Shown: one piece after another, positions 15,849 through 23,613 of the stretch
Layout of the letters: each line of letters opens with the position of its first letter
Numbering within the stretch: the stretch's first letter is position 1
Assembly (NCBI GenBank): GCA_018268415.1
Contig: JAFDWO010000141.1
Location: 62,001-126,000, forward strand
Length of the DNA stretch: 64,000 nucleotides
Source of the DNA: Actinomycetota bacterium
GTDB taxonomy: Bacteria; Actinomycetota; Thermoleophilia; Solirubrobacterales; 70-9
Direction: 5' to 3'
Translations under genes and position numbers: made by a program
Notes under the pieces: generated by a model
Seen by the model: the letters and a program-made list of their open reading frames with translations, nothing else
What the model was told of the DNA's origin: nothing
Databases searched by the model: none

Positions 15849-17930
15849 ATGGACTCAAGAAAACATCCTGACGAGGCAGAGTCGGGGCGTCGCTTTCGCC
15901 CCGACATCGAGGGGCTGCGCGCGGTCGCGATCGTCGCCGTCCTCCTCTGCCACGCCGGAGTGCCGTTCCTGGCGGGCGGTTACGTTGGGGTCGACGTCTT
16001 CTTCGTCATCTCCGGCTTTCTGATCACCCGCCTCCTGGTCGGGGAGCTCGACCGCACCGGCACGATCTCCCTGCGCGGCTTCTACGCGCGCCGCGCCAAA
16101 CGACTGCTGCCGCTGTCGGCGGTGCTGCTGGCGAGCGTCGGCGTCCTCTCGATGATCCTGCTCTCGCCGCTGCGCAACACCGAAGTCGCGGGGGACATCA
16201 TCGCCTCCGCCCTCTACGTCGCCAACTGGCACTTCGCCGCCCAGTCGGTCGATTACTTCGCCCAGGGGTTGGAACCGAGCCCGGTCCTCCACCTCTGGTC
16301 ACTGGCGATCGAGGAGCAGTTCTACGTCGTCTGGCCCGGCCTGATGCTGGCGGTCACCTGGTTCCGGCGCCGTCGCGGCCGTTCCGTGCGCCCGGCCCTC
16401 TGGGTCGCGCTGGCGGCGATCCTGGTCGGGTCGCTCGTCTACGGCATCGTGCTGACGAACGAAAGGCCGCCGTTCGCCTACTTCTCGACCTTCGCGCGGG
16501 CCTGGGAGCTCGGCCTCGGCGCCGCCCTCGCTCTCGTCGGGACCGTGGTCCTGCCGCGCCGCGCCGCCGCCGTGCTCGGCTGGGCCGGCGTCGCCGCGAT
16601 CGTCTACGCGAGCTTCGCCTTCAACGGGGAAACGATGTTCCCGGGGACCGCCGCGCTGGTGCCGACGCTCGGGGCCGCGGCCCTGATCCTCTCCGGCACG
16701 GCGCTGGCCGCCGGCAAGGGCGGGGTGACCGGCATGCGCGCCGGCGCCGGCTGGGTCCTCTCTCTCGCGCCGGTCCGTTACGTCGGCCGCATCTCCTACT
16801 CCTGGTACCTCTGGCACTGGCCGTTCATCGTCTTCGCGGCGGCGATCTGGGGCCCGCGCCTCTCCGTCGCCGCGGGCCTCGCCGCTGTCGCCGCCTCCTG
16901 GGTGCCGACCCAGCTGACCCACACGCTGATCGAGGATCCGGTCCGTCGTGCCCCGGCCCTGCGTCGTCTGCCGAACCGGGCGATCGCCCTTGGTCTCGCC
17001 TGCACCCTGGTCGCGGTGGGGGTCGGGATCGTCCTGCGCGACTCCCAGCCGACGGTGCGCCTGGCCAAGCTTTCCGACGTGCCCGGCGCGGCCGCGCTGG
17101 TCGACCAGCCGGTCCCCCAGGAAACCGCGACGGCGCTGCGCCCCAACCCGCTGCGCGCCCGCGCCGACCGCTCGCGCGGCTTCTACTCGGGCTGCCTGGT
17201 CGGGATCGAAGGCACGAACTCGAACAAATGCCTCTTCGGCGATCCGAACGGCGACCGCACCCTGATCCTCTTCGGCGACTCGCACGCGATGCAGTACTTC
17301 CCGGCGCTCGAGGAACTCGCCGAAATCCACCACTGGCGCCTGATCGAGCTGACCAAGGCGGAATGCCCGCCGGAGGAACTCGAAGTGCGCAGCATGGTCG
17401 AAGACCGCGAGTACTCCCAGTGCGACATCTGGCGCCAGTCGGCCCTCGAACGCATCGAAAAGGGCGACGAAAAGGTGACCGTGGTGATGAGCGGTGACAC
17501 GGTCTACGTCCCCTATGGACCGAACGGCGAAGAGCTGGCGGGCAAAGAAGCCGCTGAAGCGATGGAAGCGGGCTACCTGCGCACCCTCAACCGCATCGAG
17601 GCCGCGGGCCCGCGCACCGTGGTCATCCGTGATACCCCGGCTTCCTCACAGGACGTCCCCAGCTGCGTCTCCGAAGACATCGAGCACCTCAAGCGCTGCG
17701 CCTTCACCCGCCCCCGCGAATGGGACCGCGAATACGACGTCCGCGCCGCCAAGGCCCACCCGAGCACCCACCTGATCGACCTCGACGCCGAGATCTGCCC
17801 CGGTGAAGTCTGCCGCGCGGTGATCGGCAACGCCCTCGTCTACCGCGACAAATCCCACCTCACCGCCACCTTCGCCCGCACCCTCGAGCCGATGATCGAA
17901 GCCGACTTCCGCGAAGCCGGCCTTTTGTAG
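15849..17930 (+). CDS. Membrane acyltransferase 3 (OafA/YrhL type) with C-terminal SGNH domain
   Basis: Integral membrane O-acyltransferase, 693 aa, that adds acetyl-type groups to cell-surface polysaccharides. The N-terminal half has the family start RRFRPDIEGLRAVAIVAVLL, GGYVGVDVFFVISGFLIT, the RRAKRLLP motif and HLWSLAIEEQFYVVWP, over about ten hydrophobic segments (residues 20-400). The last 250 residues are an extracellular SGNH domain: ILFGDSHAMQYFPAL (Ser-Gly region), VIRDTPASS and the DKSHLT block with the Asp and His. This fused layout matches O-antigen and peptidoglycan acetyltransferases. It ends 47 nt before a convergent gene. Confidence 0.92.
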   Translation: MDSRKHPDEAESGRRFRPDIEGLRAVAIVAVLLCHAGVPFLAGGYVGVDVFFVISGFLITRLLVGELDRTGTISLRGFYARRAKRLLPLSAVLLASVGVLSMILLSPLRNTEVAGDIIASALYVANWHFAAQSVDYFAQGLEPSPVLHLWSLAIEEQFYVVWPGLMLAVTWFRRRRGRSVRPALWVALAAILVGSLVYGIVLTNERPPFAYFSTFARAWELGLGAALALVGTVVLPRRAAAVLGWAGVAAIVYASFAFNGETMFPGTAALVPTLGAAALILSGTALAAGKGGVTGMRAGAGWVLSLAPVRYVGRISYSWYLWHWPFIVFAAAIWGPRLSVAAGLAAVAASWVPTQLTHTLIEDPVRRAPALRRLPNRAIALGLACTLVAVGVGIVLRDSQPTVRLAKLSDVPGAAALVDQPVPQETATALRPNPLRARADRSRGFYSGCLVGIEGTNSNKCLFGDPNGDRTLILFGDSHAMQYFPALEELAEIHHWRLIELTKAECPPEELEVRSMVEDREYSQCDIWRQSALERIEKGDEKVTVVMSGDTVYVPYGPNGEELAGKEAAEAMEAGYLRTLNRIEAAGPRTVVIRDTPASSQDVPSCVSEDIEHLKRCAFTRPREWDREYDVRAAKAHPSTHLIDLDAEICPGEVCRAVIGNALVYRDKSHLTATFARTLEPMIEADFREAGLL

Positions 17931-17966
17931 AGGAAGCCGCGCTACCTTGCGGATCCGCTCCTCTTC

Positions 17967-17993
17967 CCCGACGGGCGCTACTCGCCCGTCGGG
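17967..17993. terminator. Hairpin between convergent genes
   Basis: CCGACGGGCG paired with CGCCCGTCGG around a 5-nt loop. It overlaps the stop codon of the tautomerase gene and lies 37 nt after the acyltransferase stop. No T-run, so at most a weak bidirectional terminator. Confidence 0.45.
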
Positions 17994-18154
17994 TTGATCA
18001 GGAAATCGGCTTTCGAGGAGTCGGAGAACTTGATCCAGCAGTGGTCGGGGGCCACGCCGGCCACCTCGACCAGCGCCTGCTCGATGCGTTTCGCGACCTC
18101 GGCCTTCTGCTCGTCGGAGCGGCCCTCGAACCAGTGGATCTCGACGAAGGGCAT
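17978..18154 (-). CDS. Small tautomerase (4-oxalocrotonate tautomerase family)
   Basis: A 58-aa protein beginning MPFVEIHWFEGRSDEQKAEV. Removal of Met exposes Pro1, the catalytic base of this family, and the length matches the 60-residue 4-OT subunit. The C-terminal part has VAPDHCWIKFSDSS and ends FLINPTGE. The usual Arg11/Arg39 pair is not obvious (Gly11-Arg12 here; Lys at the later position), so the substrate may not be 4-oxalocrotonate. It starts 16 nt after the thioredoxin stop and is probably co-transcribed with it. Confidence 0.75.
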   Translation of the reverse strand: MPFVEIHWFEGRSDEQKAEVAKRIEQALVEVAGVAPDHCWIKFSDSSKADFLINPTGE

Positions 18155-18170
18155 GGGAGGGGCGCCGCCG

Positions 18171-18497
18171 TCAGGCGAGCGCCGGCTCCAGTTCGGCCTC
18201 GAGGCGACGCTTGGGCATCGCGCCGACGATTTTCTTCGTCATCTGACCGCCCTTGAAGAGGATCATCGTCGGGATCGAGAGGACTTCGTACTGCGCCGCG
18301 GTCTGCTGGTTCTCGTCGACGTTGAGGCTGAGGATGGTGAGGTCGTCACGCTCGGAGTCGATCTCCTCGAGGACCGGGTGGACCACGCGGCACGGCCCGC
18401 ACCAAGGGGCCCAGAAGTCGACCAGCACGGCGCCCTCGGCGTCGAGGACGTCAGATTTGAAGGTGGCGTCGGTTACGTCGGCCAAATTTCCACTCAC
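18171..18497 (-). CDS. trxA: Thioredoxin
   Basis: Cytosolic protein-disulfide reductant, 108 aa. The fold order is normal: AVLVDFWAPWCGPCRVVHPV with the redox WCGPC near residue 33, NVDENQQTAAQYEV, then the cis-Pro segment SIPTMILFKGG. GTG 18497 is used, with GAGAG 8 nt upstream. A good sigma-70-type promoter lies at 18544-18572. It is the first gene of a pair with the tautomerase. Confidence 0.95.
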   Translation of the reverse strand: MSGNLADVTDATFKSDVLDAEGAVLVDFWAPWCGPCRVVHPVLEEIDSERDDLTILSLNVDENQQTAAQYEVLSIPTMILFKGGQMTKKIVGAMPKRRLEAELEPALA

Positions 18498-18543
18498 GGT
18501 GATCGCTCTCCCGAATCGCGTTTAGAAGCTCAATACTTCAGAA

Positions 18544-18572
18544 AGTATAGCGCCCTCTGAGAGGGTCCCCAA
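18544..18572 (-). promoter_or_regulatory. Sigma-70-type promoter of trxA
   Basis: On the minus strand: -35 TTGGGG, 17-nt spacer, -10 TATACT (GCTATACTTTC). The spacer holds the palindrome CTCTCAGAG. The leader to GTG 18497 would be about 40 nt. Confidence 0.55.
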
Positions 18573-18627
18573 GGCTAGTCCCTACCCCGGCGCGCGAGGA
18601 TCAAGCAGGGGCTGGGGCGGCCGGCGC

Positions 18628-18633
18628 TAGGTT
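18628..18633 (+). promoter_or_regulatory. -10 hexamer TAGGTT, leaderless start of polX
   Basis: TAGGTT followed by exactly 6 nt and ATG 18640; no Shine-Dalgarno sequence. Confidence 0.5.
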
Positions 18634-18639
18634 GGGACG

Positions 18640-20370
18640 ATGACCAACGCCGAGATCGCTGCCGCGCTGGAGGAACTGGGCGTCCTCTACGAGCTCGACG
18701 GCGCGGTCCGTTACCGCGTCCTCGCCTACTCGACCGCGGGGAAGGCGATCCGCGAAAGCCCGGTCTCGGTCGAGGAGCTGGCCCGCGCCGGGAAGGCCAC
18801 CGACATTCCCGGCGTCGGCAAGACGCTGGCCGAAAAGATCGACGCGCTGCTCGACACCGGCGAGATTCCCGCCGCGGTGAAGCTGAAGGCGAAATTCCCG
18901 CCGACCCTGGTGGAGGTGACCCGCGTCCCCGGGGTCGGCCCGAAAACCGCGCGCCTGCTCTGGGATGAGCTGCAGGTCGCCTCGCTCGAGGACCTGAAGA
19001 AGGCCGCCGAGGAAGAAAAGATCCGTGACGTCAAGGGCCTCGGGCCGAAAGCCGAGGAAAACGTGCTGGCCGCGCTCGAGCGCCTGGGCGAGCCGGGGGA
19101 GGGGCCGGGGCGCCTGCTGCTCTCGACCGTGCGGCCGATCGCCGAGGAGCTCGCCGCGGCGCTGCGTGAGCATCCCGGTGCCCACCGGGTCGAGGTCGCG
19201 GGCAGCGTCCGTCGCTGGGCCGAGACCTGCAAGGACATCGACCTGATCGCGACCGCCGACGAAGGAGCGGAGCTCGCCCGATTCCTCGTCGACCACGCGC
19301 TGATCGCGGCCGCCGGCAAACCGGGCAAGAACGGCGTCCGTGCCCAGACCCACAACGGCGTCTCGGTCGACCTGCGGATCGTCCCGCCCGCCGCCTTCGG
19401 CAATTTGCTGCAGCACTTCACCGGCTCCCAGACCCACAACATCGAGCTGCGCGAGGACGCGGTGAAGCGCGGTCTCTCGGTCTCCGAGCACGGCATCACC
19501 GACACCGAGACCGACGAGGTCACGCTGTGCGAGACCGAGCACGAGGTCTACGAGCGGCTCGGCTACGCCTACATCGAGCCGGAGCTGCGCGAGGGCCGCG
19601 GCGAGCTGAGGGCGGCGCGCGACGGCGAGCTGCCGGAGCTGGTCGAGCTCGGCGACGTGCGCGGGGACCTGCACGCCCACACGACCCTCTCCGACGGCCG
19701 TAACTCCCTCGCCGAGATGGCGGCGGCGGGCCGCGATCGCGGTTATGCCTACATGGCGATCACCGACCACTCGGCCAGCCACGGCTTCGGCGACGACGTC
19801 CAGCCCGACGCGCTGCGGCACCGGATCGAGGAGGTCCGGGCCTGGAACGAGGAGCACGGCAGCCGCCGCTTCCGCCTCCTGGTCGGCTCGGAGATCAACA
19901 TCGGCCTCGACGGCTCGCTCGACTATCCCGACGACCTGGTCGCCGAGCTCGACTGGGTCGTCGCCTCGGTCCACACCTCCTTCAACGTCGCCGAAAAGGA
20001 CATGACGGCGCGCGTCGTCGCCGCGATCGAAGACCCGAACGTCGACTGCATCGGCCACCTCACCGGCCGGCTGATCAACCGCCGCGAGCCCTACGGGATC
20101 GACGTCGAGGCGGTCGCCGAGGCTGCTGCCCGCACCGGCACGATGATCGAGATCAACGGCAACCCCAACCGCCGCGATCTCTCCGACCGCCACGCCCGCC
20201 TCGCCGCCGACGCCGGCGTCCGCATCGTCCTCAACACCGACGCCCACGGCGTCGACACCCTCGACAACATGACTTACGCCGTCGCCACCGCCCGCCGCGC
20301 CTGGCTGACCAAGGCCGAAGTCGCCAACACGCGGACCTGGTCGGAGTTCAAGAAGCTGCTCAAGAAGTGA
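18640..20370 (+). CDS. polX: DNA polymerase X family protein with PHP domain
   Basis: Bacterial PolX, a gap-filling repair polymerase with a PHP nuclease domain; 576 aa, full length. The N-terminal helix-hairpin-helix part has ATDIPGVGKTLAEKI and RVPGVGPKTARLL. The polymerase palm has VAGSVRRWAETCKDIDLIAT (metal Asp pair) and SVDLRIVPP (third Asp). The PHP domain (about 335-576) has GDLHAHTTLSDG, ITDHSASHGFG, VASVHTSFN and NTDAHGVDTLDNM, so its metal ligands look intact. The start is set by the TAGGTT 6 nt before ATG. Confidence 0.93.
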   Translation: MTNAEIAAALEELGVLYELDGAVRYRVLAYSTAGKAIRESPVSVEELARAGKATDIPGVGKTLAEKIDALLDTGEIPAAVKLKAKFPPTLVEVTRVPGVGPKTARLLWDELQVASLEDLKKAAEEEKIRDVKGLGPKAEENVLAALERLGEPGEGPGRLLLSTVRPIAEELAAALREHPGAHRVEVAGSVRRWAETCKDIDLIATADEGAELARFLVDHALIAAAGKPGKNGVRAQTHNGVSVDLRIVPPAAFGNLLQHFTGSQTHNIELREDAVKRGLSVSEHGITDTETDEVTLCETEHEVYERLGYAYIEPELREGRGELRAARDGELPELVELGDVRGDLHAHTTLSDGRNSLAEMAAAGRDRGYAYMAITDHSASHGFGDDVQPDALRHRIEEVRAWNEEHGSRRFRLLVGSEINIGLDGSLDYPDDLVAELDWVVASVHTSFNVAEKDMTARVVAAIEDPNVDCIGHLTGRLINRREPYGIDVEAVAEAAARTGTMIEINGNPNRRDLSDRHARLAADAGVRIVLNTDAHGVDTLDNMTYAVATARRAWLTKAEVANTRTWSEFKKLLKK

Positions 20371-20412
20371 GCGTCTGCGCTTGACCGGCTGGAGGCCGGT
20401 GGACTGCAGACG

Positions 20413-20928
20413 CTACGTCGCGTGCAGGCGGTCGCTGCGCAGGCCGGGGGTGCGAACCAGCTGGATCGGCCGGAGGGCCGAGTTGGGGACGACGAAGAAG
20501 CGGACGCCGTCGCGCTCCTCGATCGCCTGGACGGCGGCCTCCCGGGTGTGCCAGGAGAGGGAGACGATCAGCGCGTAACCGGTGCCGATGATCGCGACGC
20601 CGGGGAAGAAGAGCCCGAGCCCGCCTGCAAGGATCGCGGTGAGGAGGATCGGCCAGAGACGCTGGATCGCGATCCGGGCGGGGGACTCGGAGGGGAGGGA
20701 CGTGGCCATGCGGGCGCGGGAGAGGGGCTCGCGCATGTCCTCCCGGGCGCGCTCCGGGCGTCCCAGCCAGAAGCCGAGGATGAGCGCGATCGCCCACCAG
20801 GCGAGGGCGATGATTACGGTCGTGCCGCTCGGTTCGCCGCCGACGGCGATCGCGCTGATCGCCCCCAACACGGTCGCCTCGGCGCCGCTGAGGAAGACCG
20901 TGGCGCGGAGCAGGTCGGTGTAGGGCAC
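20413..20928 (-). CDS. Membrane protein of unknown function
   Basis: A 171-aa protein with four likely membrane segments: LSGAEATVLGAISAIAVG and TVIIALAWWAIALILGFWLG near the N-terminus, and PILLTAILAGGLGLFFPGVA and IIGTGYALIVSLSW after a charged loop (residues 60-85). The C-terminus is soluble and predicted cytosolic. The GTG start lies 3 nt after the stop of otsB, so it is almost certainly co-transcribed and perhaps translationally coupled. I do not recognise the family. Confidence 0.7.
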   Translation of the reverse strand: MPYTDLLRATVFLSGAEATVLGAISAIAVGGEPSGTTVIIALAWWAIALILGFWLGRPERAREDMREPLSRARMATSLPSESPARIAIQRLWPILLTAILAGGLGLFFPGVAIIGTGYALIVSLSWHTREAAVQAIEERDGVRFFVVPNSALRPIQLVRTPGLRSDRLHAT

Positions 20929-20931
20929 CGA

Positions 20932-21750
20932 CTACTCCGCGAGCCAGGCGAGGATCTCGAGCCAGCCGGCCGGGCCCTCCACGGTCACGTCGGACTCCTC
21001 GGTGACCTCTGGCGGCCCCTCGGCGGAGAGGATGCCGACCCGGACCGCGGTCACGAGCTCGCCCGCGTCGCGCAGCTCGGCGAGCCGGCGGAAGGCGTCG
21101 ACGTCGGTGCGGTCGTCACCCGCGTAGACGACGCGGTCGACGCCGTCCTCGGCCAGGATCGAGGCCACCGCGGCGCCCTTGCCGCCGCCCCCGACCGGCC
21201 GCAGCTCGAGGACCTTGCGGCCCCAGTGCGGTTCAAGCCCTGCCCGACCGCCCTCGACGGCGACCTCGCGGGCCACGGCCTCGGCGCGCGCCTCGTCGGC
21301 GGCGCCGCGCCAGTGGAGCGCCTGGATCGGCCCCTTGTCCTCCGGTCGCAGCCCCGCGTCGTCGAGCCGCGCCGCCTCGATCCCCGCCATGAACGCGGCC
21401 GCGTCGCCCTCGCGGCCGTCCACCGAGGGGTCGGGCTTCGGCTCGCTTTCACCCGGCATCATCAGCTCCAGCCCGTGGTTGCCCGCGTAGGCGACCCGGT
21501 CGAGGCCCACCCGCGCGCGCACGTCGGCGGCGCGCCGTCCCGATACCGCGCCGACCATCGCATAGCGGTCGATCAGCCGCAGCAGCACCGCGCGCGCCTC
21601 CTCCGGCAGTGCCACGTCGTCGGCACGCTCGACGATCGGCGCCAGGGTGCCGTCGAAGTCGGTGAGGATCGCCGCCCTGCCCGGCTCGGCCCGCAGCGGC
21701 CCGAGCAGCTCCCGCCAAGCCGCCGTCGTGGTCTGGGATTCACCCGCCAT
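20932..21750 (-). CDS. otsB: Trehalose-6-phosphate phosphatase
   Basis: HAD-superfamily phosphatase giving free trehalose from trehalose 6-phosphate; 272 aa. Motif I is ILTDFDGTLAPIVE, motif II AVSGRRAADV, AGNHGLE belongs to the cap region, and the late motifs include GGKGAAV and VYAGDDRTDVDAFRRL. All are typical of OtsB. No trehalose-phosphate synthase is in the window. AGGA lies 5 nt before ATG 21750, directly after the 3' arm of a 164-nt inverted-repeat element that would form its leader. Confidence 0.9.
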   Translation of the reverse strand: MAGESQTTTAAWRELLGPLRAEPGRAAILTDFDGTLAPIVERADDVALPEEARAVLLRLIDRYAMVGAVSGRRAADVRARVGLDRVAYAGNHGLELMMPGESEPKPDPSVDGREGDAAAFMAGIEAARLDDAGLRPEDKGPIQALHWRGAADEARAEAVAREVAVEGGRAGLEPHWGRKVLELRPVGGGGKGAAVASILAEDGVDRVVYAGDDRTDVDAFRRLAELRDAGELVTAVRVGILSAEGPPEVTEESDVTVEGPAGWLEILAWLAE

Positions 21751-21757
21751 CCGTCCT

Positions 21758-21921
21758 AGAGCCTATCCCGGTAGGGCCCGCACCCCCGGATGCGGCCTGG
21801 ATGACTTCGCGCTGCTTCGTCCTCGGTCGGCCAAATGGCTCTGCCATCAGACCTCCCTGCGTCCTCGCCCCGCTCGTCCCCAGGTCGCTCCGGTGGCATG
21901 TTCCCTACCGGGACAGGCTCT
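21758..21921 (-). other. 164-bp inverted-repeat element in the otsB leader (possible structured RNA or MITE)
   Basis: Outer arms AGAGCCTGTCCCGGTAGGG (minus strand, from 21921) and its partner at 21758-21776, 19 nt each. The one non-identical pair would be G:U in minus-strand RNA but A:C in plus-strand RNA, so the minus strand is the likelier RNA. Inside are box 1 AGGACGCAGGGAG, a small hairpin ATGGC-AGA-GCCAT and box 2 CGACCGAGGACG. The same boxes in the same order lie in the element at 57087-57210. A 47-codon frame (ATG 21899 to a TAG at the 3' arm) spans the element. No transposase. Known MITEs and IS5-like ends can look similar, so transposable origin stays open. Confidence 0.6.
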
Positions 21922-21927
21922 TAGTAT
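21922..21927 (+). promoter_or_regulatory. -10 hexamer TAGTAT, leaderless start
   Basis: TAGTAT followed by 6 nt and ATG 21934 of the TSUP gene. It directly abuts the inverted-repeat element. Confidence 0.5.
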
Positions 21928-21933
21928 CGCGGC

Positions 21934-22320
21934 ATGGCGAATTCAAACGCGGCCGCGAGTCGCGGCGACCTGCTGCGACTGGCCGCGGTCGGCACCGCGG
22001 CCGGTGCTTTCAGCGGCCTCTTCGGGGTCGGCGGCGGCACCGTCATCGTGCCGCTGCTGATCCTCTGGTTCGGCTTCGGCGAGCGCCTCGCCACCGGGAC
22101 GAGCCTCGCCGCGATCGTCATCGTCGGCACCCTCGGCGCGCTCGCCCAGGGCGGCATCTACGGCAACGTCCACGTCGTCACCGGACTACTGCTGGCGATC
22201 CCCGCGGTGCTCGGCGTCGTCCTCGGCACGGCGATCCAGCAGCGCATCCCGCAGCGCGCCGTCTCCTACCTCTTCGCCCTCGTCCTGGTCGCCGTCGCGG
22301 TCGACCTGATCCTGAAATGA
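21934..22320 (+). CDS. TSUP (TauE/SafE) permease, half-size subunit 1
   Basis: A 128-aa membrane protein matching the N-terminal half of the sulfite exporter TauE/SafE family. It has the family Gly-rich motif AFSGLFGVGGGTVIVPLLI and then SLAAIVIVGTLGALAQGG, with about four hydrophobic helices. Full-length TSUP proteins are about 250 aa with two such repeats; here the two halves are separate genes. The stop overlaps the start of the second half (ATGA), which indicates coupled synthesis of two subunits. The transported anion or sulfur compound is unknown. Confidence 0.85.
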   Translation: MANSNAAASRGDLLRLAAVGTAAGAFSGLFGVGGGTVIVPLLILWFGFGERLATGTSLAAIVIVGTLGALAQGGIYGNVHVVTGLLLAIPAVLGVVLGTAIQQRIPQRAVSYLFALVLVAVAVDLILK

Positions 22321-22682
22321 ACGAGACCCTCGCCGTCCTCGTCTGCATCGCGGGGGGCCTGGCCGGCGGCCTGGTCGGCGTCGGCGGCGGCGTCCTCTTC
22401 GTCCCCGCGCTCACCGTCTTCATCGGTCTCGGCCAGGTGGAAGGCGAGGCGACCTCGCTGCTGATGATCGTGATCGTCGCCCTCGTCGGCACCGCCCGCC
22501 AACGCGGCTACGGCAACGTGCGCATGCGCGAGGCGCTGATCATCGGCGCGCTCTCACCGGTCGGCGTCCTCGCCGGCGTCGCCGCGTCCAACCTTCTGCC
22601 GGAGCGCGCCCTCCAGCTCGCCTTCGCCGCGCTCGCCTTGTTCATGGCGGCCCACCTGGTGCGCCGCGCCCGCGCCGCCTGA
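22317..22682 (+). CDS. TSUP (TauE/SafE) permease, half-size subunit 2
   Basis: A 121-aa membrane protein, the second half of the split TSUP transporter. It repeats the motif as GGLVGVGGGVLFVPALTVF and has EATSLLMIVIVALVGTARQ plus two further helices. ATG 22317 overlaps the preceding stop by four bases. Together the pair rebuilds a normal eight-helix TSUP fold (inference). Confidence 0.85.
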   Translation: MNETLAVLVCIAGGLAGGLVGVGGGVLFVPALTVFIGLGQVEGEATSLLMIVIVALVGTARQRGYGNVRMREALIIGALSPVGVLAGVAASNLLPERALQLAFAALALFMAAHLVRRARAA

Positions 22683-22717
22683 GCAACTCGCTCCCTCGCG
22701 CCGCCCAACCCATCCTC

Positions 22718-22723
22718 TACGCT
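22718..22723 (+). promoter_or_regulatory. -10 hexamer TACGCT, leaderless start
   Basis: TACGCT followed by 6 nt (GAACTT) and GTG 22730 of the PAC2 gene; no Shine-Dalgarno sequence. Confidence 0.5.
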
Positions 22724-22729
22724 GAACTT

Positions 22730-23608
22730 GTGGATTCTCTGCGCTGGAAAGCCGACCTTCCCAAGCTCCGCTCGCCGGTCATGGTCTGCTCCTTCCGCGG
22801 CTGGAACGACGCCGCGGCGGCGGCGTCGACCGCGTTGGCGGCGATCGGCAACTCGCTCGATGCCGAAGTGATCGCCTGGATCGACCCCGAGGAGTACTTC
22901 GACTTCCAATCGACCCGCCCGACGATCACGATGGCGGCGGGGGAGACGCGCCGGATCGAGTGGCCGGAGAACAACTTCATCGCCGTGCGGGTGCCGAGCG
23001 CCGAGCGTGACCTGGTGCTCCTCGACGGCACCGAGCCGAACCTCCGCTGGCGCACCTTCTCGGAGACGGTGGCGACCGCCGCCGATGCGCTCGAGGTCGA
23101 GCTGGTGATCACGCTCGGCTCGCTGATCGCCGAGGTCTCCCACACCCTGCCGGTGCCGATCACCGGTCTCGCCTCCTCGCCGGGGCTGGTCGACGAGCTC
23201 GACCTCGAGCGCTCCAACTACGAGGGGCCGACGGGGATCGTCGGCGTCGTCCACGACCTCTGTCGCCAGACCGGGATCGATTCCGCCTCGCTCTGGGCGG
23301 CGGTGCCGCACTACGTCGCCGCGGTCCCCAATCCGAAGGCGGCGCTGGCGCTGCTGCGCCGGCTCGAGGGGATGACCGGGATCGCCATCGAGGCCTCCGA
23401 GCTGGAGGAGGAAACGGCCGACTACGAGGAGCAGATCGGCCGTGCCGTGGCGGCCAATCCGGAGATCGAAGAGCTGGTCGAACGGATCGAGGCCGAACAG
23501 GTCGACATGCTGGCCGACGAGGTCGACGACCTGCCCTCCGCCGACTCGATCGCCCGCGAGTTTCAGCGCTTCCTGCGCCAGCGCGGCGGCGGCCCGGAGC
23601 CGAACTAG
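22730..23608 (+). CDS. PAC2 family protein
   Basis: A 292-aa soluble protein of the PAC2 (proteasome assembly chaperone 2-like) family, common in actinobacteria. Family landmarks are VMVCSFRGWNDAAAAAS near the N-terminus, the DPEEYFDFQSTRP loop, LVLLDGTEPNLRWRTF, VITLGSLIAEVSHTLPVP and AAVPHYVAAVPNPKAALAL, and an acidic coiled C-terminus (EELVERIEAEQVDM). Biochemical role in bacteria is not established. GTG 22730 is placed by the TACGCT 6 nt upstream. Confidence 0.9.
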   Translation: MDSLRWKADLPKLRSPVMVCSFRGWNDAAAAASTALAAIGNSLDAEVIAWIDPEEYFDFQSTRPTITMAAGETRRIEWPENNFIAVRVPSAERDLVLLDGTEPNLRWRTFSETVATAADALEVELVITLGSLIAEVSHTLPVPITGLASSPGLVDELDLERSNYEGPTGIVGVVHDLCRQTGIDSASLWAAVPHYVAAVPNPKAALALLRRLEGMTGIAIEASELEEETADYEEQIGRAVAANPEIEELVERIEAEQVDMLADEVDDLPSADSIAREFQRFLRQRGGGPEPN

Positions 23609-23613
23609 TCCCG

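Noticed and set aside
21756-21899. 47-codon frame spanning the otsB leader element
   Set aside because: No SD, Arg/Asp/Gly-rich composition of a chance frame; kept only as an alternative explanation.
21758-21921. Intact insertion sequence
   Set aside because: The inverted ends look transposon-like, but the 164-bp body has no transposase, and I see no target-site duplication.
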